From an uncultured Draconibacterium sp. (GTDB lineage Bacteria > Bacteroidota > Bacteroidia > Bacteroidales > Prolixibacteraceae), in assembly GCF_963677155.1 (NCBI RefSeq), contig NZ_OY781884.1:3964501-4028500 (forward strand): DNA of 64,000 bases, written 5' to 3'. Every line of letters starts with the position of its first letter. Positions within the stretch are counted from its first letter, which is position 1. Below the pieces are notes generated by a model. It was not told where the DNA came from and made no database searches. It was given only the letters and a program-made list of their open reading frames with translations. Position numbers and translations under genes: made by a program. Shown one piece after another: positions 1-7,425 of this stretch.

Positions 1-590
1 TGAATACAAATAGTAATGTCTCTGAAACCATGAGATTTAAGTGCATAAATAGCGCCACGACTAACAGCTCCGAAACTAAATATTATTACTTTACGCTGAT
101 TGCCATAATGACCATCGATACCCCGTAATTGTAGAGCATGAATAACGGCACAATAGCCGGCCATTTCATTATTTTTGTAAAAAGTATGTCGGCCAATTTG
201 CCCAGCCGGAGACCACACAAACATATCTTCAAAGGCAATTAGTGTAAGTTTCCGGTCTATCGCTGCTTGTGTAATATCTTCCTGTTGTGCGCAATGCGGA
301 TATCCCCAAATAAATCCTCCTTCACGTATTTCCTGTAAATCAGCTAATACAGGTTTGGCAATAATTACAGAACCCAAATCAGCTAATAGTTCATGACGCG
401 TTGCAACACCTCCTGTTTGTGCTCTAAAAAAATCATCATCGATATTAAAAGGAGCACCATAACCTTTTTCAAAGATTAATTGTTTCCTGATATTCTCTGG
501 TAAACGCGACAGATGATCCGGATGAATCGGCAGACGTTTCTCATCTTGTTTTCTTGAAGTTCCAATCACTCCTAAAGTTTGATTTTTCAT
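1..590 (-). CDS. N5-(carboxyethyl)ornithine synthase / alanine-dehydrogenase-like protein, 3' part outside window
   Basis: The gene reads leftward from ATG at 588-590 and runs off the window edge, so only about 196 N-terminal residues are seen. The start MKNQTLGVIGTSRKQ, the following DEKRLPIHPDHL and the later AFEDMFVW and MAGYCAV blocks resemble CEO synthase and the alanine/saccharopine dehydrogenase N-terminal fold. A Rossmann-type stretch (VIIFSFGAVSRGAIYAL) begins near residue 170. CEO synthase reductively condenses pyruvate with ornithine or lysine using NADPH. A clear AGGAGAA ribosome-binding site lies 3 bases upstream (594-600), which settles the start and is stronger than usual for this phylum. 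Function is by family resemblance; an alanine-dehydrogenase-like role is the alternative. Confidence 0.72.
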   Translation of the reverse strand, partial: MKNQTLGVIGTSRKQDEKRLPIHPDHLSRLPENIRKQLIFEKGYGAPFNIDDDFFRAQTGGVATRHELLADLGSVIIAKPVLADLQEIREGGFIWGYPHCAQQEDITQAAIDRKLTLIAFEDMFVWSPAGQIGRHTFYKNNEMAGYCAVIHALQLRGIDGHYGNQRKVIIFSFGAVSRGAIYALKSHGFRDITICI

Positions 591-1059
591 AAATTCTCCT
601 TTGTAAATTTGTTATAGCAACTTAATGCTGGCCCGACTATTTGTAATTCAACGAGAAATTATTTGCTGGAGTGAAGTGTATTGTAGTAAAACAGCAAAAT
701 GAGGAAATGACTGATTGAAATCAAAAATGGTATAAACCTTTTGTAAAGATACTCCATTTATTAAGAGATACCGGAATTACGCTGATAATAAATGAATTAA
801 TAACTAAAGAGTTTGTGTGCTGCTAATCTGTTACTCTATTCGTTGCCCGCGAGTGCGATAAAAAGTTACCCTGAGTTCCTGACTGCTTCAGACAGGTATT
901 GGGGGAGTTACAAACCAAACCTGTCATTGGCGGCGCAACAACGCAATCTGATCCTCCATTCACTAAAATAAAATAGCCAACCATGTAACCTGCAACAACT
1001 TCCCGCGTCTATTAAATATCCGGTTCATTCATCTCCGGAAAACTAAAGCTATCGAAAAC
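591..1059. other. divergent intergenic region
   Basis: This 469-base gap lies between two divergent genes and must hold both promoters. I found no convincing TTG/TAnnTTTG promoter pair. A short imperfect hairpin (CCTGACTG at 878-885 against CAGACAGG at 889-896) is the only structure seen. No open frame here looks coding. Confidence 0.5.
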
Positions 1060-3483
1060 ATGATTAAAAACTTATTAAAACACAGCCTGCGGGCGTTAAA
1101 AAAGCAAAAAGGATATGTTGCTATCAACATTTTGGGACTGTCTATTGGAATAGCCTGCAGTATTATCATCGCGCTGTTTATTATCCACGAGTTAAGTTAC
1201 GATCAGTACAACGAAAACAAAGACCGGCTTTACCGTTTAACACTCGACGGTAAAATTGGCGAGCAGGAAGTAAATGCTTCTTACACGGCGGCAGTTATTG
1301 GGCCAACAATGGCAATCGATTTTCCCGAGGTGGAAAAATTTTGCCGCCTAAACACGTGGGGCGAAGCCATTGTAAAAAAAGAAGATATCGCCTATGTGAT
1401 TGACGATTTTGCCGAAGTGGATTCTTCCTTTTTTGAGCTGTTCTCTATTCCGCTGCTGAAAGGCGATAGCAAAACTGTACTGAACGAACCCAACACCATG
1501 GTGCTATCGGAGTCGACGGCTAAAAAGATCTTTGGCGACGAAGACCCTATAAATAAACTGTTACGCCTAAATACCGATCAGAATTCATACCGCGTAACCG
1601 GAGTAATGGCCGATTTCCCCGAGGAAACGCATTTTAATGCCAACATCCTCACTTCGTTTATGACCAACCAAAGATCTGACGACAAGGAGTGGTTAAGCAA
1701 CAGTTTCTCCACATACATATTACTAAAACCGAATACTTCGCCCGATAATGTTGAAGCAAAGTTTCCGGGCATGATTGAGAAATATGTTGGCCCGAGGGTG
1801 CAGCAGATGTTTGGCGTTTCGTTGAGCGATTTTGTTACACAGGGCAACCGTTATGATTTTCACCTGCAGCCGGTAACAAAAATACACTTGCAACCGGAGG
1901 TGGAGCATGAGGTAAAACCTGCTACCGATCCGAAATACCTGGTTATTTTCAGTAGTGTGGCCATTCTGATCATTGTAATTGCCTCGATTAATTTTATGAA
2001 TCTTTCAACCGCGCAGGCTACCAAACGCGCCAAAGAAATTGGGGTAAAAAAGGTAAGCGGTTCGTCAAAAGGAATGCTTATTCTGCAATTCCTTACCGAT
2101 TCAACGCTAATTTCATTCATCGCACTGATTTTGGCCGTGGCTATTGTTTTTATATCGCTGCCGTTCTTTAACGATGTTTTTGATACGCAGGTACAATTTA
2201 ATCTTCTCGAACATTTCTATTACATTCCCTTACTTATTGTCTTTGCGCTTTTCGTAGGTTTTATTGCAGGCGCTTATCCGGCCTTTTATCTCTCGTCGTT
2301 TAATCCCAATACTGTGTTGCGTGGAAAACTTCGCGACGGGGCGAAAAACGGGAAACTACGCCGCATCCTGGTGTCGGTCCAGTTTCTAATTTCCATTATT
2401 CTTATTATAGGAACAGTTATTATGTACCGACAATTAACCTATATGATAAATAAAGATGTTGGTTTCAACAAAGATCGTTTGATGGTCATCCACAGCGCCG
2501 GAGCAATTGGCGACCAGGTAAAAGCATTTAAACAGGAAATACTAAAAATACCCGGTGTGGAATTTGTTTCGGCATCAACAGCTGTTCCCGGGCATAACAC
2601 CAACAATAACGGTTATATGCTGGAAGGCCGCGACGGGCAGACCTTCCTGATGCAAACTGCCTATGTTGATTACGATTTCCTGAAAACCTACAACATCGAG
2701 CTTAGCGATGGCCGCTTTTTCGACCGTGAGTTTGGGGCTGACCACGACGCGTGTATCGTAAACCGGAAAACCATTGAAGAGTTTGGGATCGACGATTATA
2801 CCCAGGCACGGTTTGTAGTTGTATTTAACGGCGATGACGAGAAAAAATTTATGCCCATTATAGGTGTTTGTGATAATTTTCATTTCGAATCGCTCCACAG
2901 TCGGATAAACCCGTATGTGATGCGCTTTAAAGAAGCCAACAATAACTGGGGGTTTATATCGGTGAAATTTAATACCGATGCATCGGCCGCAGCCATTAGC
3001 CAGATAGAAAGCAGCTGGAAACGTTTTGCATCGAATAATCCGCTACGTTACTTTTTTATGAACGAAGACTTTTCGCACATGTATAAAGCCGAGCGGCAAA
3101 ATGCAAAGTTGTCGGTTGTTTTTGCCATACTGGGGATTTTTATTGCGGCGCTGGGACTGTTTGGCCTCACCTCGTTTACCGTTGAGCAGCGAACAAAAGA
3201 AGTGGGTGTACGCAAAGCGCTGGGAGCTTCCGGGTACAGTATTTTTTATCTGATTTCGAAAGAAATCGTTGTACTGGTTTGTGTGGCGACCCTTGTGGCC
3301 TGGCCGCTTATTTACTGGGTGGCTACCAATTGGCTGCATAATTATTACTACCGCATTCAGCTTGGTGTGTTTGAGTTTATTATTGGTTTTGTTGTGGCTA
3401 TTTCAATCGCACTGCTCACCATTAGTTATAAAACGCTGCAAACACTACGTATAAATCCGGCGCATACGCTTCGGTATGAATAG
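1060..3483 (+). CDS. MacB/FtsX-type ABC transporter permease
   Basis: This 807-residue inner-membrane protein has the two-unit layout common in Bacteroidota: an N-terminal membrane helix (about residues 20-42, LGLSIGIACSIIIALFII), a large MacB-type periplasmic domain, three helices around residues 295-420 (VAILIIVIASINFMNLSTA begins the FtsX signature), a second periplasmic domain, and three C-terminal helices from about residue 690. The motif EQRTKEVGVRKALGAS before the last helices is typical of FtsX/MacB permeases. No ATPase domain is fused and no ATPase gene is adjacent, so its partner must be encoded elsewhere. Such permeases move lipoproteins, peptides or drugs, or act in mechanotransmission; the substrate cannot be told from sequence. 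A composite hairpin repeat follows the stop codon directly. Confidence 0.88.
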   Translation: MIKNLLKHSLRALKKQKGYVAINILGLSIGIACSIIIALFIIHELSYDQYNENKDRLYRLTLDGKIGEQEVNASYTAAVIGPTMAIDFPEVEKFCRLNTWGEAIVKKEDIAYVIDDFAEVDSSFFELFSIPLLKGDSKTVLNEPNTMVLSESTAKKIFGDEDPINKLLRLNTDQNSYRVTGVMADFPEETHFNANILTSFMTNQRSDDKEWLSNSFSTYILLKPNTSPDNVEAKFPGMIEKYVGPRVQQMFGVSLSDFVTQGNRYDFHLQPVTKIHLQPEVEHEVKPATDPKYLVIFSSVAILIIVIASINFMNLSTAQATKRAKEIGVKKVSGSSKGMLILQFLTDSTLISFIALILAVAIVFISLPFFNDVFDTQVQFNLLEHFYYIPLLIVFALFVGFIAGAYPAFYLSSFNPNTVLRGKLRDGAKNGKLRRILVSVQFLISIILIIGTVIMYRQLTYMINKDVGFNKDRLMVIHSAGAIGDQVKAFKQEILKIPGVEFVSASTAVPGHNTNNNGYMLEGRDGQTFLMQTAYVDYDFLKTYNIELSDGRFFDREFGADHDACIVNRKTIEEFGIDDYTQARFVVVFNGDDEKKFMPIIGVCDNFHFESLHSRINPYVMRFKEANNNWGFISVKFNTDASAAAISQIESSWKRFASNNPLRYFFMNEDFSHMYKAERQNAKLSVVFAILGIFIAALGLFGLTSFTVEQRTKEVGVRKALGASGYSIFYLISKEIVVLVCVATLVAWPLIYWVATNWLHNYYYRIQLGVFEFIIGFVVAISIALLTISYKTLQTLRINPAHTLRYE

Positions 3484-3488
3484 GGGAG

Positions 3489-3600
3489 CCCGTCCCCCTT
3501 GGCGAAGGGGGATTTAGGGGGATTGGCAATATGTTGCGTAACTTAACCAACCTAATCCTCCGCCCGCTAATGGCGGACACCTCCTTTTTTAAAAGGAGGA
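3489..3600. repeat. composite paired-hairpin intergenic repeat A
   Basis: Two inward-facing hairpin units are separated by about 45 bases. The left unit is GTCCCCCTT/AAGGGGGA (3492-3512) followed by TTTAGGGGGATT. The right unit is its opposite-strand counterpart, with CCTCCTTTT/AAAAGGAGG (3580-3599) preceded by TCCGCC/GGCGGA (3559-3577) and AATCCTCC. The pair therefore forms one overall inverted repeat. It lies just after the permease stop codon and may double as a transcription stop. Similar units recur at 3655-5386, 6896-7027 and 47614-49242. Confidence 0.7.
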
Positions 3601-3694
3601 CGCGGCTAAAGCGAGATTGCTTCAGTCGTTCTTCGTTTGCGCTTACAATTTTTACCACCCCCCCGCTGTAAACGCGGTTCCCCCCTCCTGGCAG

Positions 3695-5122
3695 CTACCC
3701 TTTATACACATCTTTTAAGAACTTCATTGCGACAAGGTATCCCTCATATTTAGTATTAAAGGTATCAAGTCCATTTTTCATTGATATGTAGCCTGGTGGG
3801 CCATGAGACTTATATCCGCTCCAGCCACTAAGCCGGGCTATTGCCCATGCACACCATGCTAAACTTCTGGAGGGATATGGGTTTTGTTGTTTTTTCGTTT
3901 TTCCTTCTATTTCATTTTTTAGTAATAACTCTATAAACTCTATTTGCTGTTGGTTAAATATCAGTTCAGCGTTTAATGCTTCTTTCTTGTTGAGCGATAA
4001 TTTAAGCACCATTATTGTTAATGCAACCTGAAGTGCCATAACAACCTGTTTCTTTAATGCAGCACCGGTTTCAAGCTGTGAGGCTTCAAGCTCAAAGCCT
4101 TTACTTTTCATTATTCTGAAGAGTTCTTCAATAAACCACCTGTTACCGTACCACTCCAAACATTTCATTGCATGGTCAACCTCTGTTATTGGGTGCGTAG
4201 TCAATAACCTCCAAACTATTGGAGATTCTGCTCTGGGCACTGTCTTTGGCTGTTCACGGGCTTCAATAGCCCATAATTCAACATATTCAGGAAGATTCTT
4301 ATCATGTAGTTTTTCTGGCCTTTTTATTTTAAGCTTTACATATTTTAAGGACATTTTTGCTGTCCGGGCTTTTCGTTTTTTATTTCCTTTAATTTCTAAA
4401 TCGTAAACAGCTTTTTGTTCCTGTTGCGATAACTTTTCATAAAGTTTCACATCCTCTCCTGCCAATTTTCGGTTTATTCTTGAACGCACGAGCAAGTGTG
4501 TGCGTTCTTCTGGGATAAGGACAAACTCACTAAAAATATCAGACTCCCTGTCTCCGATAACAGTTAACATTGGTGCTTTGTCTAAAACAGATTTTGTTTT
4601 TCGGGCGCTTTCAATCCAGCGGTATGATTCCTTTTCTGTGATATCTTGTTTCCAATAACTTCGTTCAAATTTATCTTGTTTGTCCCAGTTGCGGTTCCAC
4701 AAATCAATGCTTGACAAGCCGATAGGCAGTTTATCCTTTTCGTTTATCACCAACATCGGATGGCAAAAGAAACCTGCATTATCATTTTTTGTTACCGGAC
4801 CAATATCCTTGTCCTTTTTCCCAATCCGTTGTAGGTGGCTGGTAAAGTTAAACTCTGTTGTATCCTGGATACAAAGAAGATGAGTAGAACCTTGGTTGGC
4901 TTTACAATTAGAAACTACACCTTCTGTTAATTCAAAATGGCTGAAACTATTATTCCCAAACATACGATATGCTCCTATCTTTTCGGTATTCGTTGTACAA
5001 AATTTATTGACAGTAACTTTACCGAAGGTAAGCATATCTGACATAATTTTATTGGCTCGTTTTTCGATTCGGATATCTGGGAGAAATCCATCGAAGAACC
5101 TCTTAAACTCTCTGACTATCAC
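3695..5122 (-). CDS. IS4-family (IS50/Tn5-like) DDE transposase
   Basis: The 475-residue transposase has an N-terminal Tn5-type DNA-binding region (AYRMFGNNSF near residue 52). The catalytic aspartates lie in CIQDTTEFNF (about residue 107) and VIGDRESDI (about 190). The C-terminal YGNRWFIEELFRIMK (about 325-340) matches the IS4 signature Y-x2-R-x3-E-x6-K exactly. All catalytic residues are present, so the enzyme should be active. The start is GTG (5120-5122). The gene uses nearly the full element, leaving about 137 bases upstream for promoter and end sequence. It is identical in protein sequence to the copy at 47659. Confidence 0.95.
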   Translation of the reverse strand: MIVREFKRFFDGFLPDIRIEKRANKIMSDMLTFGKVTVNKFCTTNTEKIGAYRMFGNNSFSHFELTEGVVSNCKANQGSTHLLCIQDTTEFNFTSHLQRIGKKDKDIGPVTKNDNAGFFCHPMLVINEKDKLPIGLSSIDLWNRNWDKQDKFERSYWKQDITEKESYRWIESARKTKSVLDKAPMLTVIGDRESDIFSEFVLIPEERTHLLVRSRINRKLAGEDVKLYEKLSQQEQKAVYDLEIKGNKKRKARTAKMSLKYVKLKIKRPEKLHDKNLPEYVELWAIEAREQPKTVPRAESPIVWRLLTTHPITEVDHAMKCLEWYGNRWFIEELFRIMKSKGFELEASQLETGAALKKQVVMALQVALTIMVLKLSLNKKEALNAELIFNQQQIEFIELLLKNEIEGKTKKQQNPYPSRSLAWCAWAIARLSGWSGYKSHGPPGYISMKNGLDTFNTKYEGYLVAMKFLKDVYKG

Positions 5123-5259
5123 GACTTTAAGATAGTGATAATTGTCAGAGCCTGCAAGATTAAAGCACTGTATTACTGATAGTTAGGCAATGTTTTATCA
5201 ACAATAAAATGTTAGCTCAACAATAAATCAAAGAACGTATATTTGTGTATAAAGGGTAG
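3695..5259 (-). mobile_element. IS4-family insertion sequence, copy 1 (1565 bp)
   Basis: The ends are inverted repeats: CTACCCTTTATACACA at 3695 and its complement ending at 5259. A perfect 9-bp target duplication TCCTGGCAG flanks the element (3686-3694 and 5260-5268). One transposase gene fills almost the whole element and its TAG stop lies inside the left inverted repeat. A second copy at 47659-49223 has the same length and orientation and reads the same throughout by eye, so both insertions are recent. Because this copy carries its own target duplication, it arrived independently and is not one arm of a composite transposon. Confidence 0.95.
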
Positions 5260-5388
5260 TCCTGGCAGGAGGGGAAATTGGGCTTATGGTAGATTGGTTT
5301 TGTCATTGAGATATGAAGGTGAGCACGAACGTTTCTCCTCCTCCGAGGAGGAGTACGCCCCGACGAGTCGGGGTGGGAGGTGGTGTCG

Positions 5389-5442
5389 GGCAGCGGACAA
5401 TGAATTAATTCATTCCCGCACGATTCACAACTGTCCGCTGCC
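5389..5442. repeat. hairpin repeat with conserved loop, copy 1
   Basis: A perfect 11-bp stem GGCAGCGGACA (5389-5399) pairs with TGTCCGCTGCC (5432-5442). The loop contains the palindrome AATGAATTAATTCATT and continues CCCGCACGATTC. A second hairpin at 10019-10067 has a different stem sequence but nearly the same loop, so the loop is the conserved part. Confidence 0.6.
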
Positions 5443-5625
5443 TTAACTTGCTAACAAATGTGTCATTACGACCCCAATGAGTGAAACGAATTGGAAGAAG
5501 CAGTCTTCCTAATCTATTGAACCATAACAATATTTTTCGTAACTTTTGTTCACCAAAACAACACAAGTGCATTTTTACAATTTTACATATACCCATTTCG
5601 TTTGGTTGTACCTGCCAATGCTAGA

Positions 5626-5919
5626 TGTAAATTGCCGAATTGCTATGCAAAAATGTATGCTATCGCAGTTGATAGATTGTGTCTTTCCCAAAAAATGCAC
5701 CCTTTCGCATGCTACAACCAGTATTTTCCCAAAAAAGTGGTGCCTTGCGCATGCGATAACCCATGTTTTTTACAGAAAGTGGTCCCTATTGCATGCGATA
5801 GGCAATGGTTTTGCAAAAAAATGGCCTCCGGTAACTGCGATAGGTAGTGTTTTCGGACAAAAATGCCCCTTTTCGCATACGATAAGTAGTGTTTGTTCAA
5901 ATAAATGGTGTTTATCGCA
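5626..5919. repeat. 42-bp tandem array, about seven diverged units
   Basis: Units of exactly 42 bp start at 5626, 5668, 5710, 5752, 5794, 5836 and 5878. Each follows the pattern GCGATA, about 10 bases, GTTTT, then CAAAAA, TGG and a TCGCA-like end. The units differ at many positions but keep length without a single indel, and each carries one A-tract at the same place. No spacer/repeat alternation is present, so this is not a CRISPR array. Confidence 0.8.
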
Positions 5920-6079
5920 CATACTGAACCCCCTGCTATTACTAATGTTTAGACCGTTTATCGAAGGTTTACGCAGTTGTTTAAGAGAAATTCCTCCGGA
6001 ATTACAATTCAATAGAGTATTAATCAACCCGGATACTTTCCAAAAATGGAACAACCCCCGGGACTAAAATTTATGAATT

Positions 6080-6814
6080 ATGCCATACAGACGTATGCCA
6101 GTTTCTATTATCGACAGAAACAAAGTGCTGGAAAAAACCAGCGAAAAATCAAGCAGTACGCCCGCTGAACAATGGGCGATAAGTACCGAAACGCAAACCC
6201 GGTTAACTACCCTTTACCCGGCTTTCCGCCAGGAGATGGCAGAGCGGCAGGAGCAGTTTGCAAAACAAGCCGAGGCTACCGAAATGGAAAATGCACAGCA
6301 AGTGGTGTTGCGTCGTTGCGTGTCGCATTTTTTCCAGGTTTTTAATTTAGCTGTTGAGCGCGGCGTGTTTCGTGCGTCGGATCGTTTGTACTACGGACTG
6401 AATGCCAACCAGAGCGAACTGCCCAAATTAAGTACCGAGCAAGACCTTACCACCTGGGCACTTAACCTGATGCTGGGCGAGCAGAAACGTACACAACAGG
6501 CCGATCCCGAGGCTGCGGAGCCGGTGCCCATGAGCAACCCGTCGGCAGCCGAAGTGCAGGCCGAACTGACGAAGTACACCGAGCTAAGTAGCGCACAGTC
6601 GGCCGAAAAGCAGGCTTTTGATGCCGAAAACAAAGATGTGCTGGATATGCTGCCCGAAATTGACGAGCTGATACGTGATATTTACGACGAGGTAGAATTT
6701 TACTACCGCAAAGAAACACCGGCCAACCGCCGTAAACTGGCCCGCCAGTGGGGCGTGGTTTATGTATCGCGGCCGGGCGAAGAACCCGATGAAGAGGTGG
6801 CGGTGGAAGAATGA
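6080..6814 (+). CDS. conserved hypothetical protein, no recognised domain
   Basis: This 244-residue soluble protein has no signal peptide or membrane segment. It is rich in Glu, Gln and Ala and probably mostly helical. Residues 60-75 (EQFAKQAEATEMENAQ) and 160-200 look like amphipathic helices. A central block RCVSHFFQVFNLAVERGVFRASDRLYYGLN looks conserved in character, and the tail is acidic. The MPYRR start follows an in-frame stop at 6074, so translation begins at 6080 or at the ATG at 6095. I recall Bacteroidota proteins of similar size beginning MPYRRLP, with no known function. It stands alone, just after the 42-bp array, and is followed by a strong terminator. I cannot assign a function. 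Confidence 0.75.
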   Translation: MPYRRMPVSIIDRNKVLEKTSEKSSSTPAEQWAISTETQTRLTTLYPAFRQEMAERQEQFAKQAEATEMENAQQVVLRRCVSHFFQVFNLAVERGVFRASDRLYYGLNANQSELPKLSTEQDLTTWALNLMLGEQKRTQQADPEAAEPVPMSNPSAAEVQAELTKYTELSSAQSAEKQAFDAENKDVLDMLPEIDELIRDIYDEVEFYYRKETPANRRKLARQWGVVYVSRPGEEPDEEVAVEE

Positions 6815-6840
6815 TTCCGCTGCTAAAACCAATAAAACGA

Positions 6841-6872
6841 AAGGCTGTTCCGGAGGGCAGCCTTTTGTTTTT
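6841..6872 (+). terminator. rho-independent terminator after the hypothetical gene
   Basis: The stem AAGGCTG (6841-6847) pairs with CAGCCTT (6858-6864) and is followed by TTTTGTTTTT. It lies 27 bases after the stop codon at 6814. Confidence 0.85.
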
Positions 6873-6895
6873 CCATGGCAGTATTTAGTGTCGCT

Positions 6896-7027
6896 GCCAC
6901 CCCTCCTGGTCGGAGGGGAAACGTTCGAGGTAAGTTTTTCTATAATCATGAATTGAAATGCGTTCATTTCTCCTCTTAGGCGGAGTACCGCTGATGGAGT
7001 GCAACGGAATCAGTGGGGAGGTGGTGC
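6896..7027. repeat. composite paired-hairpin intergenic repeat C
   Basis: The left unit CCACCCCTCC...GGAGGGGAAA (6897-6920) and an opposite-facing right unit (6966-7027) enclose about 45 bases. The right unit has a TTTCTCC...GGAG stem, a CTGAT/ATCAG stem (6991-7013) and the closing GGGGAGGTGGTG. This repeats the order seen in repeat B, though the stems themselves differ in sequence, so structure is conserved more than sequence. Confidence 0.65.
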
Positions 7028-7091
7028 CTGTATTATTGCTCCATCAGCTCGCAGCTTTCTTTCATCTTTAATCAACCATCCTTTTATCCTG

Positions 7092-7126
7092 CTCGTAACT
7101 CGTAACTCGCGTCTCGTGTCTCGTTT
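7092..7126. repeat. 7-bp tandem repeat, five units
   Basis: Five heptamers in a row start CTCG: CTCGTAA, CTCGTAA, CTCGCGT, CTCGTGT, CTCGTTT. A matching five-unit heptamer array on the other strand (GAG-nnnC type) lies at 28388-28422. Confidence 0.7.
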
Positions 7127-7425
7127 TACAACTTTTACCTCGTTTTCTTTTATGTTAGATAAACAAATGTTACTTTAGTGGCTCATAACCCGGTCACAGC
7201 GAGGAAGATTCAAGATGTTGGAACGTGCCCCAGGAAAGCTGCTATTTATCCGTTTGTAAATACTTATAAATGTTTACAAATACTTGTAAATGGATATGTT
7301 GCTGAAAACAAATGTTTGATACCGAAGAATAAAAACCGAAGCTATAAGCGAAATAAGTGTAGTACATATATACGTACGTTAACGTGAATTTTAACAAACC
7401 GTACCATCTAACATAAAGTATAAAA
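7127..7425. other. AT-rich leader region of the ATPase-methyltransferase gene
   Basis: Base composition drops from here into the next gene. The stretch holds a 15-bp direct repeat AAATACTTRTAAATG (7258-7272 and 7278-7292, one mismatch). Overlapping it is an inverted repeat TTTACAA (7273-7279)/TTGTAAA (7284-7290), and there are small palindromes CGTTAACG and ACGTACGT near 7372-7385. These may be regulatory. The open frame at 7178-7387 needs a GTG start and resembles nothing. Confidence 0.45.

Larger units (their letters stand above)
3655..5386. repeat. composite paired-hairpin repeat B, split by the IS insertion
   Basis: The left unit reads CCACC, C-run, a CCGC/GCGG hairpin (3663-3677), then GTTCCCCCCTCCT. 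It is interrupted at 3694 and resumes at 5269 with GAGGGGAAA. Removing the IS and one target duplicate restores a perfect 9+1+9 palindrome. The right unit (5331-5386, opposite orientation) has a perfect CTCCTCCTC/GAGGAGGAG stem (5335-5353), a CCCCGA/TCGGGG stem (5358-5373), and ends GGAGGTGGTG. The shared order is CCACC, stem 1, GT-Y-CTCC stem 2, GAAA. Confidence 0.7.
5269..6079. other. intergenic region with repeats only
   Basis: This 811-base gap holds the right unit of composite repeat B (5331-5386), a hairpin repeat (5389-5442) and a 42-bp tandem array (5626-5919). The open frame 5546-6067 spans the array only because 42 is divisible by 3. It would need a TTG start, and both strands are open there, so I do not call it a gene. 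Confidence 0.6.

Noticed and set aside
5243-5446. Small open frame across the IS right end
   Set aside because: It reads through the inverted repeat and a hairpin repeat and has no coding character.
5626-5919. Possible CRISPR array
   Set aside because: There are no identical repeats alternating with unique spacers, the units diverge along their whole length, and no cas gene is present.
5546-6067. Open frame of 173 codons with 14-residue repeats
   Set aside because: It exists because the 42-bp array keeps all frames open; it needs a TTG start and the opposite strand is open as well.
7178-7387. 69-codon open frame ahead of the ATPase gene
   Set aside because: It has a GTG start and no ribosome-binding site, and it runs through the direct repeats.
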